Source: Candidatus Aenigmatarchaeota archaeon (GTDB taxonomy: Archaea > Aenigmatarchaeota > Aenigmatarchaeia > QMZP01). From it: a stretch of 11,111 bases of DNA. The stretch's first letter is position 1, and each line of letters opens with the position of its first letter. The stretch is taken from contig CP070801.1 of assembly GCA_020343575.1 (NCBI GenBank), forward strand, positions 814,853 through 825,963. Direction: 5' to 3'. Positions 1 to 4,627 of the stretch are shown piece after piece. The notes below the pieces were generated by a model, which saw nothing but the letters and a program-made list of their open reading frames with translations, had not been told where the DNA came from and made no database searches. Both the position numbers and the translations under genes were made by a program.

Positions 1-1
1 G

Positions 2-361
2 AAGGATGGGAATACTTGGATTACTTGGCTGAAACCAGACCGATACCTTTTCCAATCCTTTGAACCCACAATCGAACCCGGAAAGCAGTGGTACACAAAG
101 GTCTATCAGACAACCGATGTCTTTCCAGAGCCACCGTTCAAGCCTAACAAGGTCTATTTCCTTCTGAAAGAGGGACCAGGTACGGAATACCTCAGCATCT
201 ACACCGAACTCAAGGAACCCAAAGCCTACTTGAACATGGAGCAACAAGCCGAGTTCATGCAGAGAGCCATCACCGAGACACGATACTCCCTTTGGATGGA
301 CCAATCAGATTATGACTGGACAGTTTGTATGCTTGACATGATAGGTCGGGGAGATGCTTGA
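2..361 (+). CDS. Hypothetical protein, C-terminal part (5' end outside window)
   Basis: The frame is open from the left edge for 119 codons and ends in TGA at 359-361, so the start lies upstream of the window. The visible part is soluble, rich in aromatic residues (many W, Y, F) and has no membrane segment; phrases such as YLFQSFEP and KVYFLLKEGPGTEYLSIY suggest beta strands. I do not recognise the family. Its stop overlaps the TTG start of the next gene (TTGA), and the genes after it encode membrane proteins, so it may belong to an envelope or surface module. That role is inference from position only. Confidence 0.75.
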   Translation, partial: KDGNTWITWLKPDRYLFQSFEPTIEPGKQWYTKVYQTTDVFPEPPFKPNKVYFLLKEGPGTEYLSIYTELKEPKAYLNMEQQAEFMQRAITETRYSLWMDQSDYDWTVCMLDMIGRGDA

Positions 362-753
362 GGACTCCGCTTCTGGTAATGATCTTCGGGATGGCGATGG
401 GGATCATGTTCGCCTTTGTTGGCATCACCATTCTTCAAACAAGCATGGTCATTGACGTTGGGTTCACGAATCCCATCAGAGCCTTCATGCCATTCATGGG
501 AGACTTGCTCGGACCCGACCAGTTCAGCGGTGCGATTGGCAGCCAGAACCTCTCTAACATCATCTTCACCGCACTGCTCGTTATGGTGTTCATTCTGATC
601 TTGATAGGACTCCCGGTCATCATCGCCTTTCAGGTTTTCTTCAAAGCACCCCTTTTGGAGTTCTACATGGTCTTTTGCGTCATGTTCATAATAACCTTCA
701 TCCTCGCATATCTGGTCGGGTCGGCGTTTGTGATGTTGAGCGTGGTGGCATGA
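358..753 (+). CDS. Small integral membrane protein, three predicted TM segments
   Basis: The 131-residue protein has hydrophobic stretches at about residues 4-26, 69-92 and 103-130, and a polar loop at about 30-65 containing GDLLGPDQFSG. The TTG start at 358 is chosen because it overlaps the previous stop and has GGGGAG about five bases upstream; the first in-frame ATG (379) would cut into the first membrane segment. The stop overlaps the ATG of the next gene (ATGA), so the three leftmost genes look co-translated. The family is not recognised. An envelope or host-membrane role is possible but unproven. Confidence 0.75.
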   Translation: MRTPLLVMIFGMAMGIMFAFVGITILQTSMVIDVGFTNPIRAFMPFMGDLLGPDQFSGAIGSQNLSNIIFTALLVMVFILILIGLPVIIAFQVFFKAPLLEFYMVFCVMFIITFILAYLVGSAFVMLSVVA

Positions 754-1088
754 AAGGTGTGGTCTCCAAGATAATCATAATCGCAGTCCTCATAGCACTT
801 GTGTTGGCCACTGTCTTTTTCATACTTCCCTGGTGGCAAGAGAGGGAGCATCAAGAGAATATGAAACAATGTCCAGTCTTGGCGAGTCAATACTACATGA
901 AGGTCGAATATGTTTACAAAGATGGAATACTGCACTGGTCCCTGAACTACCACGACCAGATATCCCAGACCAAGAGGTACGAGTACGACATTCCCGACCA
1001 GGATGTGAAGGATCGTGTGCAGACCCTCTTTGACACCAGTCACATCAACCAGGTCCAGTATGACTGTGCATTTCAGAATTTCAGCTAA
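750..1088 (+). CDS. Single-pass membrane-anchored hypothetical protein
   Basis: The start is the ATG at 750, overlapping the upstream TGA (ATGA) with GGTGG just before it; a longer in-frame version from 675 would run deep into the preceding gene. The 112-residue product begins with a short basic stretch, one strong membrane helix at about residues 6-28 (ending ...FFILPWW), then a charged soluble domain of about 80 residues with two cysteines (about 41 and 107) that could form a disulfide outside the cell. This N-in, C-out layout is typical of small viral or plasmid membrane proteins. No family is recognised. It is the last gene of the left operon, followed by a T-tract. Confidence 0.75.
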   Translation: MKGVVSKIIIIAVLIALVLATVFFILPWWQEREHQENMKQCPVLASQYYMKVEYVYKDGILHWSLNYHDQISQTKRYEYDIPDQDVKDRVQTLFDTSHINQVQYDCAFQNFS

Positions 1089-1095
1089 CGCTTAT

Positions 1096-1109
1096 CTCCT
1101 CTCTTTTTT
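1096..1109 (+). terminator. Pyrimidine-rich T-tract terminator after the left operon
   Basis: A pyrimidine stretch ending in six T (1104-1109) follows the stop of the membrane-anchored protein by only a few bases, with no strong hairpin. Archaeal RNA polymerase can terminate on U-rich tracts alone, and a new TATA box begins right after it, so a transcript boundary here is plausible. Confidence 0.45.
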
Positions 1110-1123
1110 ATAACACAATTAAG

Positions 1124-1137
1124 CATATATTTATTAA
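1124..1137 (+). promoter_or_regulatory. TATA-box promoter for the small gene at 1168
   Basis: The A/T-only stretch ATATATTTATTAA fits an archaeal TATA box. It would place transcription start near 1153-1158, giving a short leader that holds the strong SD GGGGAGG (1159-1165) in front of ATG 1168. Confidence 0.5.
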
Positions 1138-1167
1138 CAACCGACACTATGAATTTCTGGGGAGGCG

Positions 1168-1302
1168 ATGTCAAAAGGTAAGGTTATTCTAAGTTTCATT
1201 GTTCCAGACAAGGAGAAGGATAACCCAGAACTACAACAACTCGCAAAGGATACCCACAAAAAGCTCGTGGAGATTACAACTCAACCTCATTCTCGATCCT
1301 GA
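1168..1302 (+). CDS. Hypothetical 44-residue protein
   Basis: It begins MSKGKVILSFIVPD, continues with a charged helix (about residues 15-36) and ends TTQPHSRS. Start choice is firm: GGGGAGG sits two bases before ATG, and a TATA box lies about 40 bases upstream. The last 29 bases overlap the 3' end of the RHH gene on the other strand, so the two are convergent and may interfere through antisense RNA. The short length and odd C-terminus leave open that this is the front of a longer gene cut off when the RHH gene arrived. No family is recognised. Confidence 0.5.
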   Translation: MSKGKVILSFIVPDKEKDNPELQQLAKDTHKKLVEITTQPHSRS

Positions 1303-1471
1303 TCTCGAAGTGCCTTTCTTCCAGTTTCTTCTTCAACAACCAATCCCTGATTGCGTCCTTGATGGCTTGGGAAGGTGAATCATAACCCCATTCTGGATGA
1401 GCTTCAATTAAGTCCTTGACAGCGTTATACTGGCTTCTAGGTATTGAAATGGTAATCGTCTCAGTTGTCAT
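1274..1471 (-). CDS. Ribbon-helix-helix (CopG/Arc-type) DNA-binding regulator
   Basis: The 65-residue protein shows the RHH layout. A short strand, TETITISIPRSQ (residues 2-13), would insert in the DNA major groove as a dimer. Helix 1 is about residues 14-24, a turn with SPSQ follows, and helix 2 is about 33-50 (QAIKDAIRDWLLKKK). The C-terminal tail is acidic and basic (EERHFEIRIENEVEL). No SD precedes the ATG; a TATA-like AATATAAAG on this strand (about 1493-1501) lies close to 26 bases upstream, so the mRNA is probably leaderless. Such proteins usually repress their own and neighbouring promoters, and this one faces the start of the main operon across 106 bases. An antitoxin role is possible, but no toxin gene is adjacent on the same strand. 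Confidence 0.85.
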   Translation of the reverse strand: MTTETITISIPRSQYNAVKDLIEAHPEWGYDSPSQAIKDAIRDWLLKKKLEERHFEIRIENEVEL

Positions 1472-1490
1472 ATCCGATATATAGAACTCA

Positions 1491-1501
1491 ACTTTATATT
1501 A
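1491..1501 (-). promoter_or_regulatory. TATA-box promoter of the leftward RHH gene (leaderless)
   Basis: Read on the minus strand the stretch gives AATATAAAGT, centred about 26 bases before the ATG at 1471. With no SD in between, transcription probably begins at or next to the start codon. Confidence 0.55.
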
Positions 1502-1538
1502 TTTGATTGTTAGCCTTTTTCTGATAAAATTGACGCAA

Positions 1539-1558
1539 CTTATTTATACATACATGTA
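1539..1558 (+). promoter_or_regulatory. TATA-box promoter of the main operon with adjacent palindrome
   Basis: CTTATTTATACA (1539-1550) is a good archaeal TATA box about 30-35 bases before ATG 1578, which has no SD, so a leaderless start is likely. The perfect 8-bp palindrome TACATGTA (1551-1558) follows it directly, between TATA box and start point, where a dimeric RHH repressor would block transcription. The palindrome as operator is inference. Confidence 0.5.
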
Positions 1559-1577
1559 ATTACCTTGAAATTAGACT

Positions 1578-1736
1578 ATGACATCAAACAAGAACGATGG
1601 AAATGAGCTTGTTCAGAGGACGATTAAGATAAGGGTCGATCAGAAAGATTTCCTCGATGAGCATACATAAATCAACTTGTCGGGTTTTGTCCGAATGAAA
1701 CTGGACGAGGCAATAGCCAAGGAGGAGGGAACATGA
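1578..1736 (+). pseudogene. Second ribbon-helix-helix gene interrupted by in-frame TAA
   Basis: Read from ATG 1578, the frame encodes about 30 residues including an RHH strand (RTIKIRVDQ), then reaches TAA at 1668-1670. The same frame continues as INLSGFVRMKLDEAIAKEEG, a typical second half of a short archaeal RHH protein, and ends at TGA 1734-1736, overlapping the next ATG (ATGA). Taking the stop as one changed codon restores a normal protein of about 52 residues. The intact promoter, preserved frame and preserved coupling suggest a recent nonsense mutation, a mixed population or a base error, not old decay. The strong GGAGGAGGG near its end serves the next gene. As it stands, only a half-domain that is unlikely to fold would be made. 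Confidence 0.7.
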
Positions 1737-1921
1737 CCGAATTCCTATCCGCAATCGAGATCGGAGACAACATGAGAGAAGCAGCACTCCACAGATTCAA
1801 CATCCCCAATTGTGAGCTTACTTGTTCAGAATCTTGCAACCAGTACGAGAGATGTATGGATCAGTACGTCAGGAGGAGGATGGCTGAGACTATGAGGGAT
1901 ACTGATGAGAACCCTGAATGA
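1733..1921 (+). CDS. Small cysteine-rich (probable zinc-binding) protein
   Basis: The product has 62 residues. Four cysteines at 27, 31, 35 and 41 lie in a helix-like stretch (C-x3-C-x3-C-x5-C) flanked by charged helices, suggesting a metal site or disulfide-linked helical hairpin. The ATG overlaps the stop of the broken RHH frame and has GGAGGAGGG at optimal distance, so the start is firm. The end overlaps the next gene by 17 bases. The family is not recognised. Confidence 0.7.
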   Translation: MTEFLSAIEIGDNMREAALHRFNIPNCELTCSESCNQYERCMDQYVRRRMAETMRDTDENPE

Positions 1922-2132
1922 CCTGATAGGAAAGCACGTTGAATACATCTCCAAAAGAGAAGTCAGAGGAGGATACAGAGGAGGAAAGGTTTTCAGGGTC
2001 GATGGCAACAACCTCACAATCCGGGACGTTCTCAAGAGAAAAGAGCGTATCCACAAAGACCAAATCCGTCAGGTTTGGTGGCATGGAAAGTTAAGGCCAA
2101 TCGATGAATGGCTGAACAATGGGGGTGAGTGA
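1905..2132 (+). CDS. Small basic beta-rich hypothetical protein
   Basis: The 75-residue protein carries the pattern GKHVEYISKREVRGGYRGGKVFRVDG in two parts, then LTIRDVLKRK, HKDQIRQVWW and LRPIDEWL. This spacing of short strands and glycine turns is reminiscent of small SH3-like or Sm-like barrels, and its many K and R residues suggest nucleic-acid binding. Both statements are inference from pattern. ATG 1905 has GAGGG (1894-1898) upstream. The stop overlaps the next ATG (TGATG). Confidence 0.7.
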   Translation: MRTLNDLIGKHVEYISKREVRGGYRGGKVFRVDGNNLTIRDVLKRKERIHKDQIRQVWWHGKLRPIDEWLNNGGE

Positions 2133-2299
2133 TGAAGAAAAAACCATACTTCTGGCTACTGATAATCTTCGCCTTCTTGAATCTCATAGCTGTCGTTCCT
2201 AGTTTCATAGTTGGGAATCTGATTGGAATCGTGAATCTGTTTGTTGGTATCGCTCTCGTAGATGGTGCGTCAAAGGTTCTCTCAGAAAGGGGTGAGTGA
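2132..2299 (+). CDS. Two-helix membrane microprotein (55 residues)
   Basis: A KKKP basic start is followed by two hydrophobic stretches: about residues 6-25 (FWLLIIFAFLNLIAVV) and 26-45 (FIVGNLIGIVNLFVGIAL). A short charged tail ends SERGE. The ATG shares its A with the upstream stop (TGATG), and GGGGGTGAG lies just before it. A small membrane hairpin protein in an integrase/ParB operon could be a holin-like or host-interaction factor, but nothing in it is diagnostic. Confidence 0.65.
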   Translation: MKKKPYFWLLIIFAFLNLIAVVPSFIVGNLIGIVNLFVGIALVDGASKVLSERGE

Positions 2300-3440
2300 G
2301 ATAGACGAACCGACTGAAGATTGGCAAGATGGATATAATGAGGGTTTTGAAGATGGGTTCATTGGAGCACTTGAATATTTGATTCGTCACCACGAAACCT
2401 TCATCAGAACCCATAAGAAATCAACAGATTCAAATTCCTTAAATCTATCAGGGGGAGGAAAAGATGCCAAGGAAACCTCCATTCCTAAAACAAATGGAGT
2501 TGTACCTGACAAGGTGTCAAACCAGGGGTCTGAGCGAGGGGACGGTAATGGAATACTTCTACGTCCTGAGAAAAGCGTACAATCTTCTGAGAGAGGAGAA
2601 CCTGAAAACGAATCCCATAAAAATAGGAGAGGACGAGATAAAATTGTTGAGAAAAACCTGGAACTCACCGACGAACCTGAGCATCCTAAAGACCTTCTTG
2701 GAGCACAACGGAAATCGGATATTCAAAGACCTGGACATAAGGATACCCAGACCGAATCCAAAAAGAACTTGGCTGTCGGAAGAAGAAGCTCAACTGATAG
2801 TGGCCAGTTGCCAAACCCCGATGGAGAGCGTACTCGTTCATCTGGAACTTCTACTCGGATTCAGAAGGATCGAAGTGGCGAGAGCACAACTATATCACTT
2901 CCAGGGCGACAGCGTACTGATTCATGGCAAAGGGGAGAAATACAGGACCATCTCCAAGCACGAGAATCTGACGGACGAGATAATAGCCTTCTGGATTCAG
3001 GAACGGAACGAGATGGTCAGATCGACTTTGACGGACAGCGAGTATCTACTCGTCCACAAGAGAGATGGGAAGCTGAAGAACTATCACCCGGTCAGTTTAG
3101 ACTCGATCCTAAAGAAGATAACGGACCGAGCGGAGATCAAGGCAACACACCACACGCTGAGACGGAGTTTCGGGAGATTCTATCACGACACTACGAAAGA
3201 CCTAGAGGAGACAGCGAGACTACTCGGACACGAATCGGTGGATCAAACAAGAGATTACATAGGTGCTCAACTCAGCAAACAAAAAGTGGGTTTGGCTCAA
3301 ATGCACCAAAAAGTGTACCTAAAACAGACGAGCCAGACGAAGCTACCAGCTATATAACACTATCGAATCCCCCGACACCTGGATTTGACGTAAAAGGTAC
3401 AATATCCAAGACTTTTAGTCGAAAGACTGGAGGGAAGTAA
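2262..3440 (+). CDS. Long open frame overprinting the integrase; unique N-terminal domain plus hydrophilic tail
   Basis: This frame runs 392 codons from ATG 2262 and contains the entire integrase gene in another phase. Its first 65-70 codons precede the integrase and look like a normal small protein (EDWQDGYNEGFEDGFIGALEYL). The rest is hydrophilic and probably disordered, rich in S, T, D, E, R, G and Q. The start overlaps the membrane microprotein gene. GTG 2292 (GTGAGTGA with the upstream stop) or ATA 2301 (GGTGA five bases before) are alternative starts. The TAA at 3438-3440 shares a base with the ATG of the next gene, and the frame fills the 82-base gap behind the integrase. In the integrase frame about 34 codons end in T by my count, and none is followed by AA, AG or GA, which would create a stop here. 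No family is recognised. Confidence 0.6.
   Translation: MVRQRFSQKGVSEIDEPTEDWQDGYNEGFEDGFIGALEYLIRHHETFIRTHKKSTDSNSLNLSGGGKDAKETSIPKTNGVVPDKVSNQGSERGDGNGILLRPEKSVQSSERGEPENESHKNRRGRDKIVEKNLELTDEPEHPKDLLGAQRKSDIQRPGHKDTQTESKKNLAVGRRSSTDSGQLPNPDGERTRSSGTSTRIQKDRSGESTTISLPGRQRTDSWQRGEIQDHLQARESDGRDNSLLDSGTERDGQIDFDGQRVSTRPQERWEAEELSPGQFRLDPKEDNGPSGDQGNTPHAETEFREILSRHYERPRGDSETTRTRIGGSNKRLHRCSTQQTKSGFGSNAPKSVPKTDEPDEATSYITLSNPPTPGFDVKGTISKTFSRKTGGK
2464..3357 (+). CDS. int: Tyrosine recombinase / integrase
   Basis: The 297-residue protein cuts and rejoins DNA at specific sites through a tyrosine-DNA intermediate, probably to integrate or resolve this element. An N-terminal helical SAM-like DNA-binding domain (about residues 5-90) precedes the catalytic domain. 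Visible catalytic residues are R134 (LLGFRRIEVAR), K156 in the beta-hairpin HGKGEK, H230 and R233 (HHTLRRSFG), H256 (LLGHES) and the nucleophile Y265 (TRDYIG). The full set is present, so it should be active; its length fits Xer-like and archaeal plasmid/virus integrases. ATG 2464 has the strong SD GGGGGAGG. T-ending codons are about half as frequent as in the first part of the methyltransferase gene by hand count, apparently because another open frame runs through it. No attachment site could be recognised. Confidence 0.95.
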   Translation: MPRKPPFLKQMELYLTRCQTRGLSEGTVMEYFYVLRKAYNLLREENLKTNPIKIGEDEIKLLRKTWNSPTNLSILKTFLEHNGNRIFKDLDIRIPRPNPKRTWLSEEEAQLIVASCQTPMESVLVHLELLLGFRRIEVARAQLYHFQGDSVLIHGKGEKYRTISKHENLTDEIIAFWIQERNEMVRSTLTDSEYLLVHKRDGKLKNYHPVSLDSILKKITDRAEIKATHHTLRRSFGRFYHDTTKDLEETARLLGHESVDQTRDYIGAQLSKQKVGLAQMHQKVYLKQTSQTKLPAI

Positions 3441-3547
3441 TGCCATACAAAGGATACTATGTAGATCAAATTCTCCAAAGGTTCTATGTTTTCATCTGGA
3501 GGGCATGGATGAAGATTGCACAACCCACCCACAAGGAGGAGGAGTAG
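3440..3547 (+). CDS. Microprotein of 35 residues
   Basis: The ATG shares its A with the TAA of the long frame over the integrase (TAATG), with GGAGGGAAG just upstream. The product is aromatic and basic in its first half (MPYKGYYVDQILQRFYVFIW), amphipathic in the middle (RAWMKIAQ) and ends HKEEE. It may be a short amphipathic or membrane-associated helix. The TAG stop is directly followed by the next ATG. Support is from start/stop packing and SD only. Confidence 0.5.
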   Translation: MPYKGYYVDQILQRFYVFIWRAWMKIAQPTHKEEE

Positions 3548-3676
3548 ATGACTGACCTTTGCGTTTCAATTGACCACAACGGAATCGAATACTACTGCAA
3601 GAAGGGACTTCGCATTTCACCCGCTTGTCGCCACAAGAACTCTTGCTCTGAATACAGACCGAGGGAGGAATCATAA
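3548..3676 (+). CDS. Cysteine-containing microprotein (42 residues), possible zinc binder
   Basis: The ATG follows the previous stop immediately and has AAGGAGGAGG upstream. Cysteines at 5, 17, 27 and 33 with nearby histidines (10, 29) could form a small zinc site; the order is DLCVSIDHNGIEYYC then SPACRHKNSC. Its TAA at 3674-3676 overlaps the ATA that seems to start the HNH gene. The pattern 'DLCV...G...YYCKKG' suggests a small ribbon fold, but no named family can be given. Confidence 0.55.
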   Translation: MTDLCVSIDHNGIEYYCKKGLRISPACRHKNSCSEYRPREES

Positions 3677-4014
3677 CGGACCTCAAACAACAAGTCCTAG
3701 AAAGGGACAAAAGTTGTATCATCGACAACGGATGCAAGGGCAAAAACAACGTCCACCACGAATGCGGACCCTATGGAAATCTCAGAGCCGGTGTTCCGTA
3801 TTACAATCTCCCCTGGCGTAATTTCGAGCAACAGATGGTCGTCCTATGCGACAGACACCACGCCCTCAGAACCCAAGACGAAGATAAGCAGAATCGTGGA
3901 ACGTCCCCCTTGCATGGTTGGCTGATCCGAGACATCCGACTGTATATGTTTGAACGCTATCCAGATTATTATCTTCCACCGAATACTGAGTTTATTGATT
4001 TGGGAGGGACTTGA
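3673..4014 (+). CDS. HNH endonuclease with non-canonical ATA start
   Basis: The frame encodes about 113 residues of an HNH-type nuclease: cysteines at 15 and 21, the catalytic HH of VHHECG at about 28-29, asparagine at about 50 (WRNFEQQ) and CDRHH at about 59-63. HNH enzymes cut DNA using one metal ion. There is no ATG, GTG or TTG between the in-frame TGA at 3649-3651 and the conserved region. The natural start position holds ATA at 3673, four bases after GGAGG, giving (M)TDLKQQVLERDKSC, a very ordinary HNH beginning. ATA overlaps the upstream stop as ATAA where other junctions here have ATGA, so a single G-to-A change explains it. It may be poorly expressed or silent. The next gene overlaps it by TGATG. 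Confidence 0.7.
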   Translation: MTDLKQQVLERDKSCIIDNGCKGKNNVHHECGPYGNLRAGVPYYNLPWRNFEQQMVVLCDRHHALRTQDEDKQNRGTSPLHGWLIRDIRLYMFERYPDYYLPPNTEFIDLGGT

Positions 4015-4283
4015 TGCAGTCCATCTACGATTATTGTCGGAATATTGACCCTTCGCCAGCCATCAATGGAAACCACAAGGTGGATGTTGGTATCAAATAT
4101 CCGAAGGGATGGCTACTCTCACAGATGATTTACTGGTTAGGTGATGAGCCACTTGAACTCTCAATCTCCTACATCAGAAGGGAAACTGACGAAATCAAGG
4201 AAGGCTTTGTATTGGCAATTATTCCATTTACGTGGTATGAGAATGAGATTTTGGACAGCCTCAGGGAATGGGATTATCCATGA
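4014..4283 (+). CDS. Hypothetical protein, 89 residues
   Basis: The ATG at 4014 overlaps the HNH stop (TGATG) with GGGAGGG upstream; the TTG one codon earlier is less likely. The protein is soluble with a mixed alpha/beta look: MQSIYDYCRNIDPS, then IKYPKGWLLSQMIYWLGDEPLELSISYIRRE, then a hydrophobic strand (FVLAIIPFTWY) and a charged C-terminal helix (ENEILDSLREWDYP). No motif or family is recognised. It is coupled to the ASCH-domain gene (ATGA). Confidence 0.7.
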   Translation: MQSIYDYCRNIDPSPAINGNHKVDVGIKYPKGWLLSQMIYWLGDEPLELSISYIRRETDEIKEGFVLAIIPFTWYENEILDSLREWDYP

Positions 4284-4627
4284 TATTCTCAGTCAAAGGT
4301 TCAATCCAGAAGATAATCGACGGAACGAAAACCCAGACACGACGACCCACTGACAGGTACGAGGTCGGAAAAGATTACGCCATTCAACCAGGACGAGGGA
4401 AGAAGGCGATTCCAGAGGGAAGGATCAAGATACTCAAGAAGTGGAGAGAAGCACCTGGAATGAAATCCACTGGATTCTTTTGGATAACTGCATGGGATGC
4501 TGATGCAGAGGGAGGATACAAACCACCAGACTACGAGAGACTCTATCGAAAGATGTATCCAGATTGGTTTGAACGTTTTGCTTACGAGTTTCAATTCATA
4601 CCAAATGAGAAGGGAGGGAAAGCATGA
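4280..4627 (+). CDS. ASCH-domain (PUA-like) protein
   Basis: The 115-residue protein opens MIFSVKGSIQKIIDGTKTQT followed by RRP, the usual beginning of phage and archaeal ASCH proteins (xFSxxxxxxIxxGxKTQTRR). Strands around YEVGKDYAIQPG, IPEGRIKILKKW and STGFFWITAWDADAEGGY complete a PUA-like beta barrel, and the C-terminal part (FERFAYEFQFIPN) is the last strand. ASCH domains are thought to bind RNA or modified nucleotides; some are nucleases or hydrolases of modified cytidine. The substrate cannot be read from sequence. ATG 4280 is chosen over 4268 because it overlaps the upstream stop (ATGA). Its own stop overlaps the ParB gene start. Confidence 0.8.
   Translation: MIFSVKGSIQKIIDGTKTQTRRPTDRYEVGKDYAIQPGRGKKAIPEGRIKILKKWREAPGMKSTGFFWITAWDADAEGGYKPPDYERLYRKMYPDWFERFAYEFQFIPNEKGGKA

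Noticed and set aside
3358..3439. Attachment site (att) behind the integrase
   Set aside because: No tRNA 3' end, inverted core or direct repeat recognisable; the stretch is open in the overprinted frame.
3570..3821. Open frame of 83 codons across the Cys microprotein and HNH genes
   Set aside because: It is a composition-driven shadow: no SD, no fold pattern, and the HNH motifs are in another frame.
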